A stretch of DNA of 60,000 nt. Source: Chrysomallon squamiferum (lineage: Eukaryota > Mollusca > Gastropoda > Neomphalida > Peltospiridae). Each line of letters begins with the position of its first letter. Within the stretch, counting starts at the first letter, position 1. Below, piece by piece: positions 12,196 through 25,055 of the stretch. The DNA is taken from positions 5,397,597-5,457,596 of the forward strand of contig CM022677.1 of the NCBI GenBank assembly GCA_012295275.1, in the 5' to 3' direction. Made by a program: the position numbers and the translations under genes. The notes below the pieces were generated by a model that saw only the letters and a program-made list of their open reading frames with translations, made no database searches and was not told the DNA's origin.

Positions 12196-12381
12196 TATTA
12201 GAAACCTTACAACGTTACTGTAGGTGTATTGCTTTAACTTCAGCTGGCATCCTTCTGTCATTTTTTTTAATTTTATGATGATGATAATAACAGTAATAGA
12301 TACAGACATTTATTTGTAAAATGTTTATTTGAAGTTGGTAATATCTGCAGTGATAATAACATTCTGTCCCTTTTGCTCCAG

Positions 12382-12463
12382 CATATCAGTGCTATAGGAG
12401 ATTGTGTTGATGATGTTGACGTGAAGCTGGTTATGCTCCTTGCAGCTCCACAACCCTTGACAG
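12382..12463 (+). other. Exon-like open segment, unassigned
   Basis: An acceptor with pyrimidines (cccttttgctccag) and a donor (acag/gtgggc) bound 82 bases that read HISAIGDCVDDVDVKLVML… without stop. GC content is higher than in the flanks. It lies 190 bp past the RING gene on the same strand. It may be a downstream exon of another transcript. Protein family not recognised. Confidence 0.35.
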
Positions 12464-12499
12464 GTGGGCTCAGGTTTGTATTGTTTTTTAATTAATAAG

Positions 12500-13560
12500 T
12501 ACTAACAATTAACATGAATACTAACCATTAACCAGGTAGTAAACGTTATATAGAGACACACATATATCCATACAGACACATACGAATATCCATACAGACA
12601 GAACACACACAGAACTACACTAACATATATACAAACATATATACACTCACACACAGAAACATATTAACATTTAACAAATACTAACCTTAACCAACTAGTT
12701 ACAATTACTAATAATTACCACATACTTATCTGAATACGTGTATAAACACAAACACACACACACGTCAACACACACACACATTCACATACGCACATATTAT
12801 TTTACAATTAAAACAAATTCTAACCATTAACCAAATACTAAAATTTAACAAATACTAACCATTAACAAAATAGTAACCATTAACCAAATACTAATGTTTA
12901 ACAATACTAACCATTAAGAACATATTAACAATTAACCAAATACTAACATTTAACAAATACTAACCATTATCAAAATACTAACCATTAACCAAATACTAAC
13001 CATTAACCAAATACTAACCATTAACCAAATACTAATATTTAACAAATACTATTAACAAAATACTAACCATTAACCAAATACTAACATTTAACAAATACTA
13101 ACCATTACTAACATCCCCTACGTGTACTGAACCTCACCGTGGTATAGGGGTGGCAACATTTCCAAAGGGAATGGCTAATTAGTACATTAATATAATAACA
13201 TTTAATTGGTTAGAGAGATAGACAGATTGATAAATAAATAGATATACGTACAGACAGACAGAGATAGTTACTGAAGATAGGTGAACAGATGGATACACAG
13301 GGTACTGCTACTTTTTCTAATTTCGAATACAGTGCCACTAATTTGAAAGCCCTTTCTATATACAGATAGACAGACAGGCCAACAGAGTATAGACAGAAGT
13401 GTATGTACTTAAGAATAAGTTATGACATATAAATATTTCCCTCTGGCTTTCTTACTCTCTCTGTCACTCCCCAGATTACTCTAATTAGATGGATTATTTC
13501 ATTTTACCAGATATTAATTGATAATTAAGTATTACAGGTTCTGTGATTAACACAAACTGT
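12500..13560 (-). repeat. Dispersed repeat of about 1 kb, inverted relative to 36.65-37.22 kb
   Basis: The reverse complement matches 36650-37222 and 49590-50158, including the blocks gccattccctttggaaatg, the 'cacgtaggggatgtt' block, the 'gggctttcaaatta' block and 'ggattatttcattttacc'. The left part (12530-13110) is an array of short units built on 'taaccattaaccaaata', about 17-19 bp each. The array is much longer here than in the 37 kb copies. Confidence 0.85.
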
Positions 13561-14353
13561 TACAGACATCTTTGTATCTTATCATATTTACTTCGTATCG
13601 ATAGATGACGACTATGCTTTCAGTGTACACAAACAGAGACTAGATTTTCAGATTAATGTTCTCTTCATAAACAATACCAGAAATCACTAGTCTCTCATTA
13701 ACGATTTATTGGTACCTCCAGTCATGCCTCCCTCCTAACTCCATATATTTGTCATCATACAGTTTATAGATTAAGCCAACTTCGATCGATATATCACTCA
13801 ATCCATGGACCTACAATGAGGACCGTATTGGTTAAGAATGTGACAATGTCTGAAAAGTAATTGCTTAAATAATTGAAAACCTTTATGTCCATAACTCCCT
13901 CCTATTTTCCATTTATTACTTTCCCAATTCTTCTTTGCATCCATCCGTTCATCTAATACATCATCCATCCTTACTTTATTCCATGTTTCTATCTATCTAT
14001 CTCCCTATGAATATAATTTGTTTTATTTCATCATCAATTTCTCTGACTATTTCTAACATAGTTATTAGAAACAGACTTTAATGAAGAAATCAAATGATTT
14101 ATATAATTATGTCTCATTCTCTGAAAAATCATACACGCATGGCATACTTCTCTGTTTCATACACAGGTCAATACCTGTTCTCTCTGTAACACATAAACAC
14201 ATGAAATAACACCTACATATCTCACTATCTATTCATAATCCAATACACACATAAACATAAAGTTATTCACACACTGAGTTATATACCAATCCTCTAACAT
14301 AAATACACATACTCATGATTATGAACCTATGTATCTGTGTATCTATTTATGAT

Positions 14354-14392
<39 letters not shown>

Positions 14393-14654
14393 CTATATAT
14401 GTTTATATATATGTGTCCATGTGTTTGTGTGTGTGTCCACCCATCCATGTATATCTACCCTCTCTAACACACATATATATATACACATAAATCTATTCAC
14501 TCATGTATTTAATCTATTATCTCTCTATCAATCATCTGACTCTGTCAAAAATCCACAAAAAAGCACACTATCTTTGACATGCATTTATATACCCATTCTC
14601 TCTAACACATTTATATTTATACACACACATACACATCAATTTATCTGTTAGCTG

Positions 14655-14692
<38 letters not shown>

Positions 14693-15049
14693 TTGTCTAC
14701 CTAACATGTCAATCTATCTCTGAAACGATGTCTGACTATCCCTGTATCAATCTATCTCACCTTCTCAGTTATACATAGCACAAGTATATATTGAACAAAC
14801 ACACACACGTACATATACACTCTCTCTACATCCTTTTTAAATATTTAAATACATTTTTTTTTATCTATCTATAAATATATCTATTTATCTAACTATTTAT
14901 GCCATATACATAAGCAACAGAGTCAGTCGTTCTGACAGCTGTGCAGTATAAACTCATGGCTCCTTACATCTATCTATCTTTCTATAATCTGTCTACCTTT
15001 CTTCTGTCTATCAGTTTACCTGTCTGTTATCATCTACCATCTATCCACC

Positions 15050-15091
<42 letters not shown>

Positions 15092-16230
15092 ACAGTTACT
15101 TATCCTTTTATATACGTATACATACTAATCATCTTCTAAACATACAAATACATTATTATTCCTATACACGTGTGTGTATGTATATATGTATGTATGTATG
15201 TGTGTTTATCTATATAGATAAATCCATCTCTCCAACCAGCGTCATTTTATTTTATTTTATTTCAATTATTTAATTTATTTTCATTAATTAACTGATTTTT
15301 TAATTTTTTTTATTATTATTTTTTATTTTTTTGGCTGGCGATGTCGTAATAATATGTGAAAAAAAAATAGTACGAAATGGCTACGAGATGGTATATTACG
15401 TCAACGTTACAAAAAAAAAAAAAAGAGAAAAAGAGAACAAAAGAATAATTAAAGAAATGTTGCCACCTTTTCAGCAATTACTCTACAGTATTAGCCATCT
15501 ATGTATAAGAGGCATTGGTTATATGACATACTTCTCCAAATTACTTTTAATGATTCATGTAGAATTATTGCTTTATAAAGGACAACAGCTTTAAAAGTTT
15601 GTAAACACTAATCGGCGTCCGATGCAGCCATATTGGATTTTGATCGGAAGTTTCCGTGAGTTCTCGGAAGTTTTTAAACTTCAAAATTCAATTATTTTAC
15701 ATCTACTTTCTGAACTTTTTATGATTTACACAGATAAAGAATAAACCGGCGCCTTTCCTAACTACTTTTTCAATTAAAATAAATGAAATAAATAAATAAA
15801 ATAAATAAATAAAATTAAATGAAAAACAATAAATGAAATAGCATCTTTACAATAATTCATTAAAAAATAATATCATGTTAAATAAACAAAAAATACAGGA
15901 AACTGGTTTGTTAAAAGATAAAGAAAACGCAGGGAATGTTAATAAGCTGGTTCTGTCTGCTACAAAACACTCTACAGAATTGGTTATTTTCATCTAAAAG
16001 CAACAAATCTAATTTACCGTCACCGCGTATATGCGAGGAGTAATCTATTTCATAAGTTCGTGGTCTAAGAGAAACAACTCTATTTAACACGCACGTTGGT
16101 AAATATACAAAAAAGACTGAGTGTTGAGTAAAATTTAAAAAAATAAAAGAAAAAGAGAATTCAAGTCGCTTGAATATAGATCATTTACTGAATTTACTAA
16201 ACTCACTAAAATTATTTTATTAAAAACTAG
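13561..16230. other. Non-coding stretch rich in short tandem repeats
   Basis: Pyrimidine-biased 'ctatctatc'-type sequence with (TA)n at 14356-14387 and 14657-14687, (CA)n at 15057-15084, and poly-A/T runs. No gene supported. Around 16040-16130 there is a short piece similar to the repeat at 31.8-32.9 kb (aaatatacaaaaaagactgag). Confidence 0.55.
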
Positions 16231-16235
16231 TAGAA

Positions 16236-16512
16236 TAAGTTGGGGTGATTCTGGCCCCCGAGGTATATTATGACTTGCAGCCGCTATACTCCATTATGAG
16301 ATTTCAAAACATAAGGTTAGTGATAAGTTATAACAGGTAAACAGATAATCAGTTATTAAGTTCAGCAGAAGAAACTTGATTAATATGTGATAATTAGGCA
16401 AAAAATATGCGTTTTATTTTACTCCACCACTTGGGGCAATACTGGCCCCTATGGATGGGGTAAATTTGGCCCCCATATTTGGTGGTGAAATCAATAGTTT
16501 TGGTATTGAAAA
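16236..16512 (+). mobile_element. Terminal part of a pogo-like DNA transposon (internally deleted)
   Basis: Starts at a TA with ttggggtgattctggcccc, like the end at 35908. It carries two further copies of the 'ggggtaaatttggcccc' type word and then the segment 'cccccatatttggtggtg', which in reverse complement is the 36600-36620 part of the better preserved element. No transposase coding remains here. Confidence 0.55.
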
Positions 16513-16539
16513 ATATCTTAAATTTAGTAGAGACAAGTT

Positions 16540-17640
16540 ATCGAGAAATAAGTAGAGACAGACAAATATAGAAAGGCTGATACATGGGATAGACAGATGT
16601 AGTTAGACAAGAGACACTATAAGAGATACAGGAAGAGAGACAGATAGAAAGGTAGAGGGACAGATGTGATCTAGGTAGTAGAGAGAGGTAGAGCCAAATG
16701 ATAGAGAAGATAACAGGTAGGAAAGCTGAGACATGGGACAGACATAGAGAGACAGAAACACATAATCAAGATATAACTAAAGAGATAGATAGAGAAAGTC
16801 ATGGGATAGAGATATAGGTGTAGAGAGTGATGTAGACAAGTGGCAGAGATATAGGTGGAGAGACAGAAAAAAGTGAAGATATATAGAGAGTGATAGAGAC
16901 AAGTGATAGAGATATAGCGAAAGGGGAAAGTGACGGAGATAGGTGGAGAGACACAGACAGGTAATTGACATTTAGGCAGAGATTGATTTGGGATACTGGT
17001 TCGTGTAGAGAGACATAGAAATGATACATTTATCAGTAGAGAGATAGAGAAGTGATAAAGGCAGAGAGAGAAACAAGTCATAGAGAGATATATTCACTAT
17101 ATAGATGAACTGATGATGAATGATAAAGAGACAGGTTGATAGATAGACAGACAGGTGGACAGATAGATAGTGAAAAGCATGGTTACATGGATTGTAGATG
17201 TTATAATAAGGTCGACTGGTTAGACTAACATACAGAAACACAGAGTGAACAGGCAGACAAACACGCAGATAGCGAGAGAAAGATTAAGGGACAGAATAAC
17301 GGATTCGGACAGTTAGAGACACATATTAGAGTGACAAATATGTCCAAATACTGAACAGTCTAAAGAGAGTTTCAGAGAGAGAAAGAGAGATGGATAGAAA
17401 CAAACACATAGATAGCTAGATTGATTATATATGGACAGATAGCTGGACAAACAGGCAGAAGGTTTTAATATTTATAAGTTTAACAGACTGATGAACAGAC
17501 CCACAGTGTTGACAAATTTACATATTTACAGAAAGAGAAGAATAGATGAATAGACGAACAGACAGACAGAGAGTCAGAAAAACAATTAGAATGCTGGATG
17601 AATACAGAGATTGAAAGACAGAAAAATAGAAAAAATAGAT
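16540..17640. repeat. Purine-rich degenerate GATA/GACA repeat, about 1.1 kb
   Basis: Plus strand is dominated by agacagatag / gagagatag words with almost no runs of pyrimidines. Open frames on the minus strand here (Ser/Leu/Tyr-rich) are by-products of this composition, not genes. Confidence 0.8.
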
Positions 17641-18513
17641 ATGGAAATTTATAGAAACCGGTATGGCAAGGAAATCATATGCTGCTGCATCAAAGTATCA
17701 GCCAGATGTTTTAAAATTGATTTAATGTTGCGATAATGAAACAAAAATTATCATACAGACATTTAAAATACAACAAATGCTGAATAAAAGCAAAATGAAA
17801 CTATTGTAAAACACTTTAATCACACTAAATTCAAATGTGTTAATTTTTACGTTGTTTATTACTTTCCATTTCTTTCTTTTTTTTTATATATTTTTTTTTT
17901 TTTTTTGTAAATATTTTCTGTTGACTATTTACACCTTACAAAAGGTAAATATTTGTTATTTTGTTTTAAAGAGTAATTACTGATATTAACGAGCAAAAAT
18001 TAAAATAGTGAGAGGGAGACAGGAATACTGACTTGTTTCTATAGATTTATAACAGCCCATACTCTGGCTCTGTCTCTGTCTGTCTCTCTCTGTCTCTCTT
18101 GCTGTTAAATATGTATCCAGATATTTATGTGTCTCATCCTACATCAATCTGATTTCTGTCTAGCCGATATTTTCATGTCTCAATCTATCCTTTCATGCAT
18201 TAATTTATCAAAAATCTCTCTACTCCTCCATACACCAGTCTCTCCACACATGCTTACAAACACCCATCCATCCACACAGTGTTCCTGCATTCCTCAACCA
18301 TACATTCAGTAATTAGGTCTTTAGTCCATAATGCAGCAGCCATCATTAAAACATATCTGATGCACATATTAACTAACAAAAATATCGTTCCTATGTAGCG
18401 CATACACTCATTGTGAAGAAATAATAAATAATAATAATAAAAATAAATTTTAGAAAGCAAATAATGTAATTTATTAATAACTTCTTATGCAAGCGAGGAA
18501 AATATATAACAAT

Positions 18514-18547
<34 letters not shown>

Positions 18548-19400
18548 AATAATAATAATAATAATAATAATAATAAGAAGAAGAATTCGCGATATTTTTC
18601 GAGCGAACTGACTCATTTTTAAGAAGATAGTTCTGTAAACGTTGGATTTTACTCTGGTTCTAAAAACATTACGTTCTCTTGTTTAAGTATTAGTGCCATC
18701 GCAAATAAAGTAATAGTAATAATACATACAAACTTAAATCACCACAGCGCTTTACAATAAAGCATTTCATAATATTCTGACATTTAAAAATACGTCTATA
18801 CTGCTCAGCTGTTGATGGAAATGTTTCCTGTGAATCATTAATGAATACACCCAGTGAATAGTTGCTACAACATTTTTTCTTACTTCTAAAATAAATGTTT
18901 TCACTTAAGGTCTATCTTGTTAACAGATGCTTTACTCGAAACGATTTATTTTTTTAAATATTATAAAAGCTTTGTATATTTTTGTTATTTGTTTTATTTC
19001 TGAGCTAAGTCTGCGGAATGTATGTAGGTAGCCAGGGACTGGTTGACCTAGAGACTAACAACGTCACACTAGATTAATTTTTTCACTGTGGAATGTCTTA
19101 CCTCTCTGTTACTGAGCTTTTTATTAAAACTCTTCTATATCGGTTACGTAAACACCTCAGTGGACTTTTCTCTTTATTTACGTTTGATTGCCACTGTTTA
19201 TTTGTAATAGTTTGTAAAGTTTCTGTCTTGTTTATTAAACTGTTTACTGTGTTGGTAGATCGGAATATAAATTGTTTGTTTCAGTCAATGTTTACTTACC
19301 CAAGCTGTTTTTATTTTTATTTTTATTTTTTGTTGTTGTTTCATAGTTTTATCAGTATTTTATTATGTTTATTCTTTATACCAATTTGTTAAGCTTTAAT
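17641..19400. other. Non-coding stretch
   Basis: AT-rich, with an (AAC)n(AAT)n compound microsatellite at 18509-18576 and a short CTGTCTGT tract near 18070. No supported gene. Confidence 0.5.
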
Positions 19401-19427
19401 AACAACAACAACAACAACAACAACAAC

Positions 19428-19475
<48 letters not shown>
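19401..19475. repeat. (AAC)n(AAT)n microsatellite
   Basis: Compound trinucleotide tract immediately 5' of the prolyl hydroxylase remnant. Its translation gives a poly-Asn stretch that is not part of the enzyme. Confidence 0.95.
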
Positions 19476-19477
<2 letters not shown>

Positions 19478-19485
19478 TGATGATG

Positions 19486-20189
19486 CTCTCTGTCGTGGTG
19501 ATGACGTTATTAAAATACGACAGAAACATCGTCTGAAATGTCGCTACCATTACAACAACAAAAATCCGCTTTTAATTCTTAAGCCTGCTAAAGAAGAGAT
19601 TATGCATTTCTCACCAAAAATTGTTCTCTATCATGATTTTATCAGTGATGCTGCAATTGAAGACATTAAAACAGTTTCTTTGCCACTTTTACAACCATCT
19701 GAAATCAATCACTGTGGAAAAAATATCAAATCTGAGAAAAGAATTAACAAACATACATATCTAGGAAGAGGTCGCATAGAAGCAGACACGAGAAGTCAGA
19801 AAAGAATTGAAGCAATCACAGGTCTTTCAATGAAAGCTTCAGAACCACTTCAGGTGGCAAACTAAGGAATAGACGGAGAGTTCACGGCTCATACTGACTA
19901 TTTCAACATAGCATATTCTTCCGGTGAAAACATAATTGCTACGTGGTTAAACTATTTGAGTGATATAGAAGGAGGTGCAACAGTGTTTCCTTATCTTGGT
20001 GTAAGAATACAACCTAAAGCAGGTGCAGCTATATTTTGGTATAATTTATATCGGAATGGTTCACCTAACAAAATGACAATTCACGGAGCTTGTCCCGTTC
20101 TTATTGGCTCTAAATGGGTATCAACTTACTGGATTCTAGAAAAAGAGCAAGTATTCAAGCGACCATGTTCCACAAATCCAGAAGGATAA
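19486..20189 (+). pseudogene. P4HA: Prolyl 4-hydroxylase alpha subunit, intronless C-terminal domain with one stop
   Basis: Reads LCRGDDV…RYHYNN…SPKIVLYHDFISD…ITGLS…EPLQVAN, then TAA at 19863-19865 in place of the usual Tyr, then continues in the same frame as GIDGEFTAHTDYF…GGATVFP…GAAIFWYNL…HGACPVL-GSKWVS to a stop at 20187-20189. Collagen P4H uses Fe(II) and 2-oxoglutarate. The iron ligands (HTD at 19890-19898 and the His of HGACPV) and the 2-oxoglutarate Lys are all present. Only the catalytic domain is here, with no peptide-binding or signal region and no introns, which suggests a truncated processed copy. A single nonsense codon is the only break, so inactivation is recent or the base needs checking. 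AATAAA-like signals follow near 20297. Confidence 0.85.
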
Positions 20190-22628
20190 ATGAAACACGA
20201 TGCAACTTTTAATGTGCGCAGATGCTAGAAAGAGATTTCTTGTTTATTGATTAATTTGTTGTTTGTAAATATTTTCCATAGGCATTTATTTAAAATAATA
20301 AATAAATAATAAAATATATAGTAAAAGTATTTGTTATTGGATTTTATTGATTTCCTTTATTTTTATTTCTTTTATTATTATTATTTTTTTTTCATCCCTT
20401 CTTTCTTTCTTGGTTAATTCCGCAGTATTTTTCAAAGATGCCTGTTTGTGTAAATGATTACTCTCGTTCAAAATATAATAATTACGTCCTCTTGTCTCTC
20501 GATTTTCTTCAAGGCCTTAGAATCATTGCAAAAGCTACACTTTGCCTTTAGACATAAAATACAACGACAAACCTATATAAACATACTTGCTCATTGTAAC
20601 ATCTGTTATATTAGTTAATTCTTTGTTCTTGAGATGAAAATTCAAGATCGTTTTAACTTGTAAAAGGAGATATATTTTAAAGGATTGTTTAATTAATTAA
20701 TTTATTTATTTACTAAAAATAATAATAAAAAAACAACAACAAAATAATCAAATAATCTGAATGTGAATATTTATAATATTTTTTTTTTTTAAATAGTTAT
20801 TTTTCATAGGTCCGTATGTTTAAAGTAGTAAATTTACCAGTGTCTACTTATTTCAGCCAAACGTCGACAAGTCTCTTTTGATATGCACAGCAAATTTTTA
20901 TTATCAGTAGTCAATAATGGGTTACACTGCTTGTAATAATTAAATCATATATATATATTAGCTGTCCATTGTAGATGTAAATTGTCATTACGTATATGAT
21001 GCGTTAAACAATGAGGTCAACAAAGAAGTACACTTCTCTCTCTCTCTCTCTAACACACACACACATACACACAGAAAACAGCTTATTACTTATTAATTCA
21101 CTGAGTTAAAATAGACTGTCTTATATTTTTACTGAATTAAAATGTATAACAAAAAAATGTATAAAATTCACCAAATTGAGGTAACATGCGATTCGGTATT
21201 TTCCTAATTCATTTTTATTTTACAGAATTATCATAAATGTCAGTACTCGCTGTACATTGCATAAATTATCCTCGAACATTTCAGATGGCCGGTTTGTTGT
21301 AAGTATACAAACTGTATTGGTTACGTCATGAATATATGATTTTATTATTATTATTATTATTATTAAAATTTGAATGGACTGACGATACAAACAAACTTTC
21401 GTACACTGATTATCTTAAAGTGGCAAAGAAATTAAATCTTCTCCTGCTGTTATCGAAAGCAGCTTTTGCAATTAATGTAAAACTTGGAGGACATGACAGA
21501 GGAGTTTGGAGAGGAATATGAAGAAAACGCAGTCGACAGAGACAACTGATAGACCATTAACATTTGTAATAATAAACCAAATATTTCAGTTTTATGTTAT
21601 TTTAATGTTTGTAAATCGGCACTGTCTAAAACGGCATACCACGCTGGCCTCAATGAATCCGGTTTTGACAGTCGATTGTATTTATTTTTATTGCTTATAT
21701 TTTATCTTAATAGACACGTTATGTTGTTTACTATATATAAATTGATATTCCTTGAACACATCTACACATTTACATGTATTACTCTTTATACAGCTATATA
21801 CGACGTTTCGTTATTCACGATTTTATGTGGTGTGCAGTGTCGTACAACCGTCAACCCCACAAACAGAAAAAATAATAATAATAATAAAAAAAAAAAAAAA
21901 AAAAAATTTAAAAAATGTAGCTGAAGGGAGATTACTCCCATATAATGATTTTTTTTTTTTTTGCGGGGTACGGGATTTCTGCTATTATTTGCGGTATTTG
22001 TTATTTATGGATTTTGCAAATAAATGTAGATTCTAAGAATCATGACGAGTTGATTTCTTTGTATATTCAGGTAATGCTACAGTACTTTTTTTTTTTTCTT
22101 TCTTTCTTTATATAGTTTGAAGTACATGTTTGTAATTTAGCTTCTAAAATGTTTTGTCGTCTGCGTTTTTGCATAGTTTTCAAGGGCAGATAATCGAAAA
22201 TAACTTATTAAACACTACGATATCGAATCTTGTCACAAGACTCAACTTTAATTTTTTTGAGTAATTTAGCTGAATATTTGTAATAATGAATAACAATATA
22301 TTGACGATCGTTCTTTTGTTGTTTTATTTAATTGCATTCATATTTTATTTTATTCTGATTATTTAAATGTTCTGTTGCTTACTGACATACTGCTCGTACA
22401 TGATTAATTACAATTATTCTTAGTAGCAAGTAGTAGAAGTAGTTGTAATAACTAATACAAATAATAGCAAGTAGTATTTATAGCTGAGTTTTATAAAATA
22501 GCTTACAATATAAATCACTTTCACACACACACACATGCGTTTTAACGTAACAAGAACAGTAACAACAACTTATACATGTACGTATGTATTTTATTTTTAT
22601 ATTTTTAGTTTATTATCACTATTTGTGA
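20190..22628. other. Non-coding stretch
   Basis: AT-rich with poly-A and poly-T runs (21885-21906, 21949-21962). A 61-codon frame at 21336-21521 (…LGGHDRGVWRG) starts in a (TTA)n tract and is not recognisable. I do not call it a gene. Confidence 0.5.
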
Positions 22629-22680
<52 letters not shown>

Positions 22681-22681
22681 T
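22629..22681. repeat. (TTA)n microsatellite at the edge of MCC copy 2
   Basis: Trinucleotide tract that marks the left end of homology with MCC copy 1. Confidence 0.95.
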
Positions 22682-22813
22682 TCATTATCGATATTTTTTT
22701 TCATTAATTAGCTTTAGGAATGATAAAACAGACTGAATCATAAAAAATCAAAAATAACATGTTTTAATTGTTGCAAAATGTAATAATTTAAAATTATTTC
22801 TTTTCTTTCCCAG

Positions 22814-22927
22814 CTAGACCAGGCGGCCTAGACCTCTCTGAAATGGGAGATAATCGAGCTGAACAACAGGTTGGCACAAGTAACAGCCGAAAGAGATCAG
22901 TTAGAAAAATAACTGACTAAATGTCAG
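22814..22927 (+). pseudogene. MCC: MCC-like exon A, copy 2
   Basis: A 114-bp exon, phase 0 to 0. Reads LDQAA-stop-TSLKWEIIELNNRL…ERDQLEK-stop-LTKCQ, matching MCC with a TAG and a TAA. The TAG is shared with copy 1; the TAA is private. Confidence 0.8.
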
Positions 22928-23475
22928 GTAAGAAATGATTTTTTTTTTTTTTAATTCTTTTTTTTTTATCCTAGCATTAGCCTGAAATTAAATCTCCACC
23001 TGCATTTTAATGTTGTTATTCTAAGAATATAGCCTGACTAGAAAATAACATGTTTGGCAATAACTCTTGGTGATGATTTAAAGCCACTCTGGCTATCTTC
23101 CTGGAAAAGATTTAGAAAATATTTACGTTAACCTGATGATAAAAAGTTTTAATTATTATATATTTACTTTCTGCCTTATTTGATTATTTATGTATTTATT
23201 TGGTTATTTATTTATGATGTTTTCTTAAGCAGACAATAAAACAAAGAATACATAGGTTCAATAAATACAATATATACACATTCAAATTCATAAAAAAATG
23301 TCTTGTGATTTTGAATACTAAGAGAATTTAGTCTGTATGTTTTAAATTTAATAATACACAGTTATATCCAAAAACCATTCAAAACTTCAAATATTTTAGT
23401 GATTCTAAATATTTTGACATTTAATTATTATTTTATGTGTTTGTTAGTGAAATCAGATTGTTTGTTGTCACTAAG

Positions 23476-23614
23476 AGTGAGAAGATTCACAGTCAGAGAG
23501 ACTTCGATGACAGAGTTGACCAGACGGCGGCACGCTACGAGGAACGCGTCACTGAACTTCACAGCGTCATTGCAGAGCTGATGAAGAAAACAGACACCAG
23601 ATTAACGTCATCAG
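23476..23614 (+). pseudogene. MCC: MCC-like exon B (intact exon)
   Basis: Acceptor gtcactaag, donor tcag/gtcagt; 139 bp. The frame SEKIHSQRD…ARYEERVTELHSVIAEL is the clearest MCC signature in the window. This exon is absent from copy 1. Confidence 0.85.
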
Positions 23615-23639
23615 GTCAGTGGTCTTTATTAAATAATAT

Positions 23640-23990
23640 TTAGTGTGAGTTTGCTGTTCTTCCCTGCTTTTAATGAATGATAAAAACAATAATATATCAT
23701 GACACATAATGAAACATAGTTTTGGCTTGTCATTATGTATTGTAAAATAATACCATTTGTTTGCTGGTTTTTCACTGTTTTTAATGGACAAGAAAAGATT
23801 CCTGAAAACCTGAAATTCCAGAAATATATGAAGACATTTAACCATTGTTTTCTTTCATTGTACGAGTCAAGTCAGTCATTCTTCAAATGTAAAACAACAC
23901 CATTAGCTTGCTGTTCTTTACTGTGTTTAATGAAAGACTAAGAAATAATTTCTAGGAATTTGTTGAAAATACCAAATTCCAGAAAGTGTA
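23640..23990. repeat. Intronic tandem repeat, about 150-bp unit
   Basis: The series 'ttgctgttct…ctgt-tttaatga…' and 'aattccagaaa…gaagacattt' recurs about three times between exons B and C. Related copies occur in copy 1 at 5755-5965, so the array predates the duplication. Confidence 0.65.
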
Positions 23991-24041
23991 AAGACATTTG
24001 AACGTTTTTTTTTTTTTTTTTATTTTCATTTCTGTGCAGAG

Positions 24042-24121
24042 AAGAAGATGATTGGACAAAAGCAATGATGGAGGAAGTATCAACGAGAATAATGCAAATG
24101 GCTTCCAGTCTGCGAGACCTG
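24042..24121 (+). pseudogene. MCC: MCC-like exon C, copy 2 (10-nt deletion)
   Basis: Same exon as 5975-6064, but about 10 bases are missing after the first GAAGAAGATGA, which shifts the frame. Splice borders tgtgcagag and ctg/gtaatc are kept. Confidence 0.75.
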
Positions 24122-24300
24122 GTAATCATTTAGTTTTATATTTATTTTTTGACTGTACAGTTTTAGCTGTTTTAGATAGATGTCCAATTGTTTTAAAAGT
24201 TCATTAATTTTAATTTTAATTTATTATATAATACGTACACATTAAAACTGAGAATAATAATAAACGTGTTTTTTTTTTTGTTTTTTTTTGGTTCTTTTAG

Positions 24301-24553
24301 AAATAGGTAATGAAATAAATGCAGAATTTTCCCGAGTTGTCACAGAACTGGAGTCAGCCATTGCAGAAAGAAAATACTTTCCTCTCCACAATGTTGATTG
24401 CAACGTCGTTCAACATATCAGAGAAGACGTAGAAAAAGACAACGATGAATGTCAGCTCTACAAGAACAGATAGGCAGACAGGAAATAGAACTTACACAGC
24501 TATGTAGCCATATTGAACATATTAATGATGACAGGGAGAAGTTGAAAAGAAAG
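24301..24553 (+). pseudogene. MCC: MCC-like exon D, copy 2
   Basis: Reads EIGNEINAEFSRVVTELES…, stops at a TAG near 24470, and is recovered one frame over as EIELTQLCSHIEHINDDREK, matching the MCC EEELNRTK…REERDRLRRR region. Shorter than the human counterpart, so probably an internal loss. Donor aag/gtaact. Confidence 0.75.
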
Positions 24554-24807
24554 GTAACTCCGCATAAATATTAAAATAATTATATTTACATTTTTATTTG
24601 TAGGTAGAACTGAAACACAAAACTTAATTATAGAGATTGCTTTTTCCTTCACATATATAGTATGGCTTGTGTTAATAATTTCTGCATTAAGTCTTTTTAT
24701 GAAAGAGTAACAGTTAAATTGTTAGTAACTGCATGAAACTGTTATATTCATAAAAAAAAGTACTGTAAAGTTGTTAGTAAATATACGATTTTAAAAGTTT
24801 ATAGCAA

Positions 24808-25055
24808 AAATAGTTAAAGGATAAATTATTACATTTTTGTTTACTGCTGAAAGAGTTACATAATAAATTGTTACATTTTTGTTATAGTTGAAAGAGTTAC
24901 AGGATAAATTGTTTTATTTTGTTACAGTTGAAAAAGCTAGAGGATAAATTGTTACATTTTGTTACAGTTGAAACTTACAGTTGACACAGAATACACTGTT
25001 ACATTTTGTTAAAATTGAAAGTTAGAGGAAAATTATTACATTTTTGTTACAGTTG
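24808..25055. repeat. 40-bp tandem array containing a splice acceptor and exon start
   Basis: About six units of roughly 40 bp, starting near 24821, 24848, 24889 and 24929. Each has 'acattttgttacag' followed by ttgaaagagttacaggat, which is an acceptor joined to codons LKELQD. MCC continues after exon D with a similar R-ELQ-RLQ stretch, so the array probably amplified the intron/exon border of the next exon. The rest of that exon is not found. Confidence 0.7.

Noticed and set aside
16671-17241. Overlapping Ser/Leu/Tyr-rich open frames on the minus strand
   Set aside because: They are translations of the degenerate GATA/GACA purine repeat in several frames and have no domain.
21336-21521. 61-codon frame ending LGGHDRGVWRGI
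   Set aside because: Begins in a (TTA)n tract; no family recognised and no splice context. Too weak to call.
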